Shown here piece after piece: positions 10,469-21,417 of a stretch of 64,000 nt of DNA (position 1 is the stretch's first letter; each line of letters begins with the position of its first letter). Location of the stretch: NCBI RefSeq assembly GCF_030272615.1, contig NC_081408.1, forward strand, positions 200,036,341 through 200,100,340, given 5' to 3'. The notes under the pieces were generated by a model. It saw only the letters and a program-made list of their open reading frames with translations, was not told the origin of the DNA and made no database searches. The stretch comes from Cryptomeria japonica (taxonomy: Eukaryota > Streptophyta > Pinopsida > Cupressales > Cupressaceae). Made by a program: the position numbers and the translations under genes.

Positions 10469-12057
10469 CTTTATAAGAAAAGGGAGTTGAACTAGTTACT
10501 CTAGAAACATTAGATAATTCTATGGTAACTAAAGAACAGGGAAGAGGAATAGAGAGTCAGAAGACTCCTAGGTATGTGAGATTGAATCATTTTGAAGATC
10601 AAATTATTGGGGATCAAAGCATTGGAGTGATGGTAAGAAGAATATTGGGAACTAATTAGGTATTTTTAATTTCACAAGTTGAACCAATATCAATAATTAA
10701 GGCATGTAAAGATAAACATTGGTTAAAAGCTATGGAAAAAGAATTAGATCAGATTGAGAAAAATAATACATAGACTTTGGTTCCCCGACCTAAAAATAAA
10801 AATGTCATTGGAACTAAATGGGTTTTTAGGAATAAATTTAATGAGGATGGTCAAGTTATAAGGAAAAAGGCTAGATTGGTTTGTAAAGGATATTCTTAGA
10901 AGGAAGGAATTGATTAGGGAGAGACTTTTGCACCTGTAGCTAGGATTGAAGCTATAAGCTTATTTCTTGCCTATGTTGCTTACAAAAACTATAAAGTATA
11001 TCAGATGGATGTTAAATGTGTATTCCTAAATGGGTATATTGATGAGGAAGTTTATATTGAGAAACCTCATGGTTTTTCACTATCAGATGATACTGATATG
11101 TTTTGCAGATTAAGGAAAGCTTTATATGGATTGAAACAGGCACCTAGAGCTTTGTATGCAAGGTTGGATAAATATCTTTTGAATCTTGTCTTTACTAAGG
11201 GAAGTGCTAACAGTAATTTGTATTATAAAATAACTGATGATGATATATTGATTGTTGAAGTATTTTTTGAAGTATTTGTTGATGACATTTTTTTTGGAGG
11301 TGAAGATAAATTATGCAAAAAAAATTCTTAGAGTATGGAGAAAGAATTTGAGATGTCTATGATTGGTGAGATGAAATTTTTCTTAGGTTTGTAGATTATT
11401 CAGACTGACAAAGTCATTTTTATCTATCAAACTAAATATGCTAAGGAATTTTTAAAGAAATTGGGTATGGGAGATTCTAAACTGGTAAGTACACCTATGG
11501 TTACAAGTGAGAAATTGACAAGAAAAGATGTTCCTGCACCGATAAATCCTACAAGATACAAATCCATGATTGGAGGTATGCTTTATTTGACTTAGAATAG
11601 GCCTAACATTATGAATGTTGTTTGTATTGTTTCAAGATTTTAGAGAGATCCTAGAAAAAATCATGAGATGGTGATCAAAAGGATTTTTAGATACTTGCAA
11701 GGTACATCAAAATATGGCTTGTGGTACCCTAAGGATGATAACTTTACTTTATGTGCATATAGAGATGCTGATTGGCCTGGAGATGTCAATGATTGGAAAA
11801 CCACTTCAGGTGGAGCTTTCTTTCTTGGAAAGAAGTTTGTTTCAAGGATCAGCAAGACATAGTCATGTACTTGTTTATCTACTACTGAAGCTAAGTATGT
11901 TGCCACTGCTACTAACTCTACACAAGTTTTATGGATGAAAAAATGCTGAAGGATATAAAGGTGGATTGTGAAGCATCAATAGTTATTCACTATGATAACT
12001 CTTCTACTATTGATATATCAAAGAATCCAGTATTTCATTCTAAAACAAAGCACATAT
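10469..12057 (+). pseudogene. E2 copia reverse transcriptase and RNase H (decayed)
   Basis: Continuation of E2 pol. Visible are NVIGTKWVFRNKFNEDGQV (near 10800), the RT core [30 protein letters not shown], the catalytic FVDD at about 11275, the connection block RYKSMIGGMLYL, and RNase H up to the KNPVFHSKTKH block. Stops (10771 TAG, 10897 TAG, 10915 TAG and others) mostly sit at Gln or Trp codons. Just before FVDD is a small in-frame duplication (EVFFEVF where E6 has one copy), about 15 bases. The region is cut at 12062 by E4; the remainder is at 24916. Confidence 0.85.
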
Positions 12058-12487
12058 CTATCTATAGCTAGGAATCTGGAAATCATCAAAGCAAGTAGTA
12101 TTAATAATCTAGCTCAATCATGAAAGCTCAAATGCAATGATCAATCCTAAACACACTCAATAAAGACATGAAAACAAGACATTCAAGATTGAAAACTAAG
12201 CAAACCAAATGCAGACTTGAATGTCTCCTTCATGTGGCTCCATTGTCCTTCTTTCTTCTTCAAATAGATTTGTTTGTGGATCTCACCTACTAGTGCATAA
12301 GCATGATATGAAAGCAAGTAGACAAGATTGTAGCACAAGAATACTCAAAGCGTGATTGATTCGACCAGGTAGTAGTTCGAAAAAGTGATTAGTTGGGATT
12401 GAATAAATTCATCCAATTTATAGACAAATTGGAGAAAAGATCAAATTAGCATGAATAGATTCGAATGGAAATTGCAAATCAAGAATG

Positions 12488-12680
12488 TCAATTATGACAC
12501 AAATTATGACAGATTTGCACTTTCTATGCAAGATTGATTGATTGATAATTATGACAAAATTATGACAAATTTCTATGTCAACATTGATTGATTGTCAATT
12601 ATGACAAATTATGACAAATTTCTATGTCAAAATTGATTGATTGTCATTTATGAAAAATTATGACAAATTGAAATGTCATA
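12488..12680. repeat. Tandem array of ATGACAAATT-type units in the E4 LTR
   Basis: Three to four copies of a unit of about 57 bases: AATTATGACAAATTATGACAAATTTCTATGTCAAAATTGATTGATTGTC in diverging versions, abridged here as (AATTATGAC)n with TTCTATGTCA and TTGATTGATTG. The same array is in the other LTR at about 23898-24088. Confidence 0.8.
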
Positions 12681-12730
12681 CCCATGAAATTAGGAGAAAA
12701 ATAGGATAGAATTTAAAAATAGATGAAATA

Positions 12731-12768
12731 GAAATTAGGAAATTAGGAATTAGGAATTAGGAATTAGA
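12731..12768. repeat. GAATTAG heptamer array
   Basis: Five or so copies of the 7-mer GAATTAG / GAAATTAG in tandem. The same array is at 24139-24179 in the other LTR. Confidence 0.75.
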
Positions 12769-13502
12769 AATTGATGAAAAATTAGGAAATTAGGAATTAG
12801 GAGAAATTAGGTAAATCAATTAATAATTTGTCATTTATTAATTAATTCACAAAAAGAGGAATAATTAGTTAGCCAATTAAATAAACATTTAATTGTGACA
12901 CGAAGACCTAGGATAAATAAATAAATTATTTAACCTAGAGGGAGAAATGACAAACAGGGTTAAATGAATAAAATCATGAAACCCTAAAAGATGAATTAGA
13001 AAATGCAAGAATGACAATTAGGTCTTGACAAAAGATAATTGATATCGATTCAATTTGATTTTGAATTGATAAATGACCAATGCGATAAATGATTTGATTG
13101 ATAAATGCGCCAATTGACGAGGAACAATGACTAATTGATTCAAATTGACATGATTGAGAAAGACGATGATCGATGACAAATCGATCGCATGATGACAAGA
13201 TTGATAAGAGGACAAAACCCTAATTAGGATTGACGATGTCCAAAATGATGACAAATGAATATGCACATTGATGTGATAGGATAAGATTGACCAAAATCGT
13301 GACAAATATTGTTATCGACAAGACCAAATTCGAAAGCGAGACAAATGAAGAATGCAGAAGAAGGACTCGATGCTTGCAAATGATAAAGACCAAGTACGCA
13401 ACATAGAAGAAATGTTAATGCAACGCAAGAACCCTAAAATAAGGCAATGCGCACATGTTAAAGTATGATTCCGCAAGCGTTGACCATTTTTAGGTGTCTA
13501 CA

Positions 13503-13519
13503 TTTTGCCCCTCTTTGAG
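13503..13519 (-). other. E4 polypurine tract
   Basis: On the minus strand CTCAAAGAGGGGCAAAA directly precedes the LTR start TGTAGACACC. E10 has AAAGTGGGGGCTAAA before TGTAGC in the same position, which supports the orientation and the relationship. Confidence 0.75.
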
Positions 13520-13527
13520 ACAATGCG

Positions 13528-13709
13528 ATTCTAAGCATTGTTTCAAAGAACAATAATGAGAATGCCCTAGACAACTGACAATGACACATGCATGCCCCCT
13601 CAAGGAATTGGCTGGATGATTCTAAGCGTTGTTTCAAAAAACAATAATGAAAATGCCCCAGACAACTGACAATGACACATGCATGCCCCCTCAAGGAATT
13701 GGCCGGAAA
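13528..13709. repeat. 91-base tandem duplication
   Basis: Two adjacent copies starting ATTCTAAGC at 13528 and 13619, each containing ACTGACAATGACACATGCAT and ending in CAAGGAATTGGC. They differ at only a few positions, so the duplication looks recent. It lies just inside the E4 3' LTR. Confidence 0.85.
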
Positions 13710-14412
13710 CATCCAGAAAAGAGGCCAATTGATCGATAAGAATGATTGAAAATGATAGGTTCAAACGAACTGAAAATCAAAGATCGGATGCATGAATGAC
13801 AAGAAATTGAAGGTACAAAAGACCGTGACTAGCATGAGATGGAGAGAGTGCACGTCCATCTATGCACTGACAAAGATCTATAAATGAGACAAAGAGAGTG
13901 AAAATTGCTCATTTGCACTAGCCAAGGAGGAGAATTTGTTGCTCTGGAAAAGGACACGTGTAGAGAGATGGTGAACATTCCAAGGGTGATCAGCTCGAAG
14001 AATGTGTACGCACATACAGATGACTGAATGATGTGGGAGCATCGGTATGTATCTCAAAAACCCATATTTTCAATTTTATGAATTTGACTGGCTTGCGAGA
14101 CATTGCGGGGCCCACAGGGAATGCAGAAACTGACTTTTATGCTTGTGTAGGGTGAATTCTACACTTTTGTAGGGTCTTCTATGCTTGTGTAGGGGGACAC
14201 AGGTGCAGGTTGTGTTACATAAGCGCAGGAGTGAGCACAGAGGCACAGTTGTGCATTGGCAAGCCTAATTTGGTCAAAATTGGCATGCGAATGATCCGAA
14301 AAGGGGGGATAAGAATAGGATAGGTCAAAATAGATGAAAAGCACCCTGCTTTGGACATGAAACAAGGAAATTAATCCCATAGGAGAAAACCCTAAAACTA
14401 ACAAAATGTGCC

Positions 14413-16251
14413 CGAATTGTGATGCAGAGTCGACAGTATCCATTGATCATGCGGGAGAACCAACCTGACTGCTTCATGTTACGACATAGACTTAGGAGCA
14501 CGGACAGAGATACATTAGCAGGACTTGGAATATACTATATCACATTCATGCCTAAGATTATGGCAAACATAGGACTTCTTATCACATTGGTAGAGTGATG
14601 GCATTTAGAGACCTCCTCATTCCATCTGGCGATTGGAGAGGCAACTGTGACACTAGAGGATGTATGGTGTATCCTCCGCATTCTGATTCATGGAGAGATG
14701 GTAGAGTATGACCCAGTGACAGGGAAAGATGCGTTGTGAAGATTATTTGAGTGCGACGTAGATGATCTAGATATTGTAGAGAGGGAGATTGTCTAGGAGA
14801 CCATGGCATCAAAGTATGATCGATGATATGTGGTGATAGCCGTGGTGATAACATGTCTACTAGCAGGGGACAGATGAGGACATGGATTCCCTATTGGATG
14901 GGGAAGAGTGCTAGAGTGGATGGTGATAGAGGGTACGGTGTATGCATGGGGACCATGTGTGCTTGCTATGCTATATTTTCAGTTACATTAGATAGCATAT
15001 CAGGGAGTGCAGACATTGAGCTGTGGAGTCACACTGTTACAGGTATGGGCATTTGAGCACATAGCCATATGTTGACCGATTGTAGAGAGATAGGTATTAC
15101 CACACTAACCATATGTGTATTGCTATGGAGGAGCACTGAGATAGGGTCCTTTTGGATACATATTGTATTGGCAACACGAGCTAGATAGACTGAGAGAGTT
15201 CACATGGAGGACATATCGTGATTGCCCTGGATGGTCAAATGATAGTGATGAGCTATCGTATTGTAGATAGGAGAGGTACCTGATTGGGTGACTAGTGAAT
15301 TGCCAAAGAGTGATTGAGATGTACTTGCAAGAGAGAGTCAGACGACAGTTTGGAGAGAGGTAGGATGTACCTAGGAAGACTGCACACTTTGCCCGATCTC
15401 ACAAAGAGACGAGTCAGTGGGGGAGTATGATTCAGCCACACATAGCATATGCTAACTTCACACAGCTACAGTAGAGACAATGGGATTGGAGATCAGATGT
15501 GGTGGATGTCGGGATGACAGAGGAGTATGAGCGATGGTTTGCATGACAACAGCCAGTGCCATTGACAAATCCTAATATTCCAGTACCGAGGAGACAGGAG
15601 GACTTCCCACTTGCAGGAGAGGAGGAGGGAGATGATGAGGATGAGGAGGATGAGGGTGGTGATGAGGATGAGGGGGATGATGAGGATGGAGATGATGAGA
15701 GGGATGATGATCATGAGCCAGATTCAGGCAAGCAGGAGTCATTGCAGGATATACCCATAGAGCCAGAGACAGCTAGGATAGAGGAGATGGAGATGTGCAG
15801 GGCTACCATAGTGAGTCAGCATGATCATATTGTGACTTTAGAGAGACAAAATGCCATCTTGAGGATAGAGAAAGATCAGTCCAAAGAAGAGATAGCCAGA
15901 TTTATAGCAGCTCGAGATACAGCGATAGCTCAGGCACAACGAGAAGAACAGAGAGTCAATAAGTATATTGGGTCGATTCGGGATGCTAGTGCATAGGAGA
16001 TGGCATAGATGTTGGTAGAGACCAGAGAGGAGATACGCCATTGGAGGACACTATATGAGTGTGCAGTCCCACCAGAGTAGAGAGCAGCATCATATCGGGC
16101 ACAATCAAGGATAGAAAGTAGGGCACATTCTCGAAGGTCAGTGAGCAGCATGGGGGTGAGTGGACCTATGAGACCACCACAGCCAGGACCTAGAGGGACA
16201 TCATCCTTCAAACATGGAAAGGATGAGGAGGATAGAGGGAGCAACCAGTGA
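14413..16251 (+). pseudogene. Plant mobile domain (PMD) gene, decayed, antisense within E4
   Basis: One plus-strand frame holds a recognisable plant mobile domain (the PF10536-type, aminotransferase-like family shared by MAIN/MAIL proteins and some transposable elements). Seen in order: a start block LRHRLRSTDRDTLAGLGIYY, then LAIGEATVTLEDVWCILRI (near 14630), VYAWGPCVLAMLYFQLH (near 14940), GVTLLQVWAFEHIAIC (near 15030), GPFGYILYWQHELDRLREFTW (near 15150) and YRDCPGW. A C-terminal part from 15556 is extremely acidic (Asp/Glu repeats), followed by a coiled coil to 15996 and a basic, Pro/Ser-containing end at 16251. About 15 in-frame stops interrupt it, almost all TGA or TAG at likely Arg, Gln or Trp positions, with no obvious frameshift. 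It lies antisense to the host element, between the sense ORF and the 3' LTR. Its normal role in the element is unknown. Confidence 0.8.
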
Positions 16252-17369
16252 CAGAGGTACGTGCTCCTTACGATAGATAGAGGACATTATGTAGGGTGAC
16301 ATTATGTAGTCAGCCTACGGGCCATATGTAGGACAGACAGTCCAATTTTGTACTCCGATATTATTTTGATATATGATATGATATGCATCTATATGATGGG
16401 ATGCAATGTGTTATGACATATGTTATTTTCCATGTATGGATGACTTATGCACTGTTTATTGTGGAATATGTATGGATATATTTTGATGTGTTTTTGATGC
16501 ATTTATAATATGAAATGGATAAAATGCTTGATGTGATGCTCGATGTGATGTTTGATATAATGCAAATGTACTAACTAATGAATGCAGGATGTAGCATATG
16601 TGTTTGGGGAAATCGAAGCACTAGACTGAACTAACTATCTGAACTAACAGAAGAAATGTTAGTAAGAAGAAAATGAGATAGAAGACAGTTAGAGATGAAG
16701 AAAAACTCGCTTTCAGTAATGCACTTTGTAGGTGAGAACCTTTATTTAATGTAGCAAAATGGATGCGTAGCATCATGGCATTGAAGGCCAAAGCTGAAAT
16801 GCAACTCTTTTTGCAAAAGACAAACACATCGTAGACAAATAGCAATCACAACAAAAAAGAAAGGGACCATGAACCATCCCGGTCACTCTAAATCACTTAG
16901 TGACATCATCGAGCAACATAGGAACATGATCAAAGCCAAAGATAAATCAATAAAAAGATAAGATGCACAAATTCCAACAAGTCAAACAAACATCTTGATC
17001 TTTATTGTCAAAAGTTGAAAGTGCTGATAGGACGATCATGTTGTCTAGTTTCAGGGAATGCGGTACCCCGTCTACGATAGGACACAGTCTGGTTTCGAGT
17101 ATACCACACCCTGTATAAGACCCATGATAGTAGTGACAAAGTCAAATGATATTGATGTTGATGTTCGATTGGGAAGACAATTATGATCAGTTTGAATGTC
17201 TGGTTTGATTGAAAAGTGCATCCATTAATGCATGATTTCATTAAAGCACAGTGTTGGATTGTGTGTCATTGGAGGTATGCTCAGTGATTTGTCTTATGCA
17301 TAAAAGGGATATATTTTTTGCAAAATGCTTTTCGAGTTTTTACAATTTTTTTTTTTTTTGTGTTCACTT

Positions 17370-17608
17370 TTTCAAGACTTTATATGATTTTTTAGGGATT
17401 TTCTCAGGACATTATTTGATTTTTAGAGATTTTTTCAGGACATTATTGGATGTTTAGGGATTTTTTCAGGACATTATTCAATTTTTTGAATTATTTCAAG
17501 ACATTTTTCAATTTTTTTGAATTATTTTAGGACATTATTCAATTTTTTTGAATTATTTCAAGACATTTTTCAATTTTTTTTTGATTTATTTCAGGACATT
17601 TTTCAAAT
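17370..17608. repeat. T-rich tandem array, unit about 30 bases
   Basis: Seven or eight units of the form CAGGACATTATT followed by a TTTTTTGAATTATTT-like spacer. Units diverge in CAGGACATTATT versus CAAGACATTTTT, alternating in part, which suggests growth by a two-unit step. Confidence 0.8.
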
Positions 17609-18149
17609 TTTATGATTTTGCCCCCAGTGTCTAGCAAGGCAAGGAATATGACAGGTGAATAAATGGGCTTTCTGAAATGTTGGTGGATAGAGGGAAGACA
17701 AAGGACTTTTATCATGGAGGCAATACAGATGCAATTTTCAAGGGCTATGGCATGATGGGACAAAAGACTAGATATGACAATGTAAAGCAGTGACATGGCA
17801 TGAGGGACATGTCAAGAGGTTTTTGAAACCATGTTTAAATTTTGCATCCTTATGTCAGATCAAGATCAAGGAATGAAAAAGAGTGTACGGATAGTGATAA
17901 GATATGGATAGGATAAGCAAGACCAAGAATGGATAAGGGACATGGACTGAAGGTTGGGATAGGATACGGGATAGTGGCAGAAAGTTGCAATAAGATAGGG
18001 AATATGGATGAAAGGTTGTAATAAGTAAATGGATAAATGACTAAAAGCTATGATAGACTGAAAGCTGCAAACAAGATGCATGATGCTCATGATGATCCTC
18101 AGCCTTGTCAAGATCAAATGTGGAAAGGGGAACTGGACATGAGGGATGA

Positions 18150-18290
18150 TAGGACAAGGAAGGGTAATAGGACATGAAGGAGTATGACATGGTATGATAG
18201 GATAATGAAGGGCAATAGGATATGAAGGAGTATGACATGGGTTCGATAGGATAATGGAACAATGAAGGACAAAAGGATATGATAGGATAA
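18150..18290. repeat. Direct repeats with GAAGGAGTATGACATGG
   Basis: Two to three tandem copies of a unit of about 58 bases containing AATAGGA(C/T)ATGAAGGAG and TATGACATGG, with degenerate flanking copies (GGATAATGAAGG, GGATATGATAGG). Confidence 0.7.
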
Positions 18291-18647
18291 AACCTACCCC
18301 CAAGTGTGGTGTGCAAGAAGTTCATAAATTATGCATGACACCTGTTTGCCAGGTTTTCATCATGGTACTTGCCCAAGGTACCTGTTTGCCAAGTTTTCAC
18401 CGGTGGACGAATTATTTTTGCTTTACTTTTTTTTCTCTTTTTGTCTTTTTTTTTCACTTTTTTTTTTGTATTTTGACTTTTTCAAGAGAAGATGGACACA
18501 TGATAGGGGATGGAAGAAGGACTCAAGCATATTTTTTTCTTTTGGATAGTAACCTTGAAAAAAAAATGGACCATGACCTTTAAAAGTATGCTCAAAGACG
18601 TTGGTAGGATAAGGACATGTAAAATGAGATGGAACTAAGGCGAGGAT

Positions 18648-21417
18648 TTATGTAAAGGATTGGATCAAAGGGATCGAAGGATGGAAAATATGCATTGGAT
18701 AATGGATAGGGTATTGGAAGAATTGGGCTTTAGTGGATGGAAATGCAGGCAAGATCAACATTGGCACACACCTTGAGGAGTGATGGACTAATGGAGGAAA
18801 AATGTATTTTGGATATTGAGATTTTGAGGAAGGAAAGGCTATGGATTTTGGGACATAAGGGCCCAAAACGGATGAAGAAGGTGGTGGAGAAATAGACTTG
18901 GAAGGTTTAGATGGAGGAATAGCAATTTTGGATGCCAAGTTGGATGTTTCTTTAGGCTTTTGTGCTTCAAGGAGTCGCTTAGGGATCCACATGGTTTTTG
19001 ATTTTTCATGCTTTTGTGGTTCCTTGGAGTGCATTGCTTGCATAAGGGATTTAGGAACCCATATATATTTTGACTTTTTTTTTTTTAGCAATGGGCCTTT
19101 GTGACCTTTTGGATTTTTCCTTTTCTTGTTGGCTCATATTTTTCTTTGCTTTGACATGTTGATTAGATTGGACATGTTGATCCTTGAATACATGTGGATT
19201 TCTAGACTTATGAATTTTATACTTGGGATCCAAATTGCTTGGAGGGGGAAAGAAATGCATGGATGGATATGAATGAAATGGACTTCTTTTGGATGGATGA
19301 AATTTTTTCAAGGATGTGTGCCTTTGTTGACCTTGCATATAGGACAAAGGGATATAAGGACCTAAGATGGATGGAAGGTATGATGGGGAAGGGATATGTT
19401 TTGATTTTGATGGACAGATACCAACGTCTTGAGAGTGAGTTGTGTAGACATGACCCTTAAGATCTTCTTTGATATGGAGGGGTTCTTTCTCATGAAGGTC
19501 TACCCCTTTGCCTTTATGAATATTTTGACTTGTAGGATACTCTTTTCTTTGGGAACAAGACGCGAGTCCATTATGAGGTGGATATGATATGAGAGAAATA
19601 ATGAGATCTTGAAGTGGATTGGATTTCACCAAAGTGGAAGAACCCATTGTGCATGTTGAGGGTTCATGAACATCTTGCACTGACACGTTAGAATCATGAG
19701 GGGGATTAGGATCATGAGGGGGAATAGGATTGTGTAGTGGACATGGTTCAATGACAGGCTCTTCAAGAGATGGAATGGGAGAAATAATGGGATCATCACA
19801 AGAAATGAGATCTTGGAGTGTATATGGAGCAGTAGGACAAGGAGATGGAGGAACAGGTGGATCTTGTGGAGGATCTGAAGGAATAATTTGATCTTGACAA
19901 GGAGGAAGATCATTGGAATCCTCTTTAAAGGTGCTTTGCTCTTGACTTTTAATGGGATCATTGAAAAGGATGGAAGGAATATCTTGATCTTTCTCAAGAA
20001 GTGGAATGTCAATGGGATTTGAAAGGACATTGTGTTCATGAAATGGAAGTGGATCATTTGGGATTGGATGAACTGGGATATCTTGATCTTGCCCAGGGAA
20101 TGGAGTGTCAATAGGACTTTGGATAGGATGGAGAAGAATAGGGGAATCATCATGAGTTTCTAGGAATTTGAGATCCTGGTCAACAATTGGATGGGATGAT
20201 AAGGTTTCGGGATCTTGATCTTGATCTGTTTTAACATGCGTTTCTTTATGCTCTAAATTATCCTCTTGACATGGGGTTAGACTTTAGATATGCATGGGGG
20301 ATTCTAACAAGGGATCAATGGTTTGGCATGAAGGAAATGCACTTTGAACATTTGTGATGGATTCTGGCAGGGAATCAATGCTTGAACATGAGGAAGAGGG
20401 ACTTCAAATGGGGTCCTCTAAAATAGGTAATGGCAATAAAGTGCATGGTGGCATTGGGTCTTGTATTTTTGAAACATGACAAGGATGTGCATCATGAATG
20501 GGATTATCTTGGCAATCAATTATGGATAGCTATTGGATAATTTCATCCTTGGGTGTATTGTTTGATGAAGACAATATGGAAGGTTCTTGTGAAACTTCTA
20601 AAGGTGTAGGGATAGATGCCACTGGAGAGTCAATTTGTTTGCGGGGGGATGAGGCATTGCTAGACATAAGTGTATTATCTTGATCTTCCTCAATAAACTC
20701 ACTTGGTAATTTCCTTAAGAGCATTGCAATAAAGCCACCTTTCTTTCGAGGTTTTGACATAGTTGTATCTGGAATTTGAACTTGTTTTTGGTTTGATGTC
20801 ATGTTTGGATATTGGACTTGGTTCAATTGTTCCAACATGTTTGAAACTTGGCTTGGTGTGGGCTGCAACCTTTGTTTTTGAATGTTTGGTTGTGGTTGTT
20901 GACATTGATATGTTGATTGAACTTGTTGATATTCCACCATTGGTTGAACCATTTGTTGACATTGTATAGTTGGTTGGACATATTGTTGAAATTGGACCAT
21001 TGGTTGTGTTGGTTGTATATGTTGGACCATTGGTTGTATTGGTTGAAAATCTGATTGATAGTAAACACCTTCTTGTTCTTGTTGTGGAGGCACATAATGT
21101 TGAAATTGATGTTGTCTCTTTTCTTGAAATTGTTTCATCATCTCTATTTGGGAGAGGATAGTTGGTATGTCTAATCGTTCAAGAAGAGATCTTACATCAA
21201 TTGGCTCAATCCTTGGATTTCAACCTGGAAATTTTTGAAACATTTTGCACATTTGTGATCTATTCTTCGCAATGTTTTTCACTCTTTGTTCCAAAATCTC
21301 ATTTTCTTGAGCTAGTTTCTCCTCTAGTTTTTGTATTTGGACATTTACATCATCATGATAAGTTTGATCCAAGTTCTGAGACATGTAGAGATTGGATTGA
21401 CATGATCGATTGCTCAA
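18648..21417 (-). pseudogene. E4 sense ORF: long Gln/Pro/Ser-rich protein, gag-like by position
   Basis: One minus-strand frame from 21417 to 19051 has four stops (near 21220, 20531, 20403 and 20283), then shifts frame in a poly-A run near 19080 and continues to 18648: about 920 codons. It starts with a coiled coil (VQIQKLEEKLAQENEILEQR), then a Gln-rich stretch with repeated QPMVQ/QCQQ units (21141-20850), a basic PRKKGGFIAMLLRKLPSEF patch (near 20750), a long Pro/Asp/Ile-rich region with repeated DQDIP and DPI, and a Lys-rich end with a repeated IWVPKSL / MWIPKRL motif. No zinc knuckle or catalytic motif is seen. Being the first sense ORF after the PBS it occupies the gag position, like the ORF of E10, but I do not recognise a known Gag domain. 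Function unassigned. Confidence 0.65.

Larger units (their letters stand above)
12063..13502 (-). repeat. E4 3' LTR
   Basis: 1440 bases. It differs from 23495-24910 at only about 2 percent of sites over the first 130 bases, plus a 23-base segment near 12177 absent on the right. The outer terminus reads TATAGC for TGTAGC on the plus strand. It contains the ATGACAAATT tandem array and the GAATTAG array described separately. Confidence 0.92.
16252..18647. other. E4 internal spacer, non-coding, repeat-rich
   Basis: No RT, RNase H, integrase or protease motif is visible in any frame. Contents are low-complexity: GATATG/ATGATG-rich sequence near 16360-16580, a TTTTTTCAGGACATTATT tandem array (17370-17608), and GGATATGAAGGAGTATGACATGG repeats (18150-18290, abridged). 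Open stretches here on the minus strand are translations of these repeats (Pro, Ser, His, Tyr-rich) and not convincing genes. Confidence 0.6.

Noticed and set aside
12488-12768. Short regular repeats considered as a CRISPR-like array
   Set aside because: Units are contiguous without unique spacers and sit in a plant LTR.
12974-13305. Minus-strand frames repeated at 24383-24675
   Set aside because: They lie in the two E4 LTRs and are identical because the LTRs are; the LTR has no other coding sign.
15493-15714. Minus-strand frame rich in Ile/Leu with a membrane-like appearance
   Set aside because: It is the shadow of the Asp/Glu-repeat part of the PMD gene on the other strand.
17866-18325. 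Minus-strand frames rich in Pro, Ser, His and Tyr
   Set aside because: They are translations of the GGATATGAAGGAG-type repeats, with no start context or homology pattern.
19239-21161. Several plus-strand frames (Met/Asp-rich, Val/Leu-rich)
   Set aside because: They oppose the longer minus-strand E4 ORF and reflect its codon composition; none has motifs.
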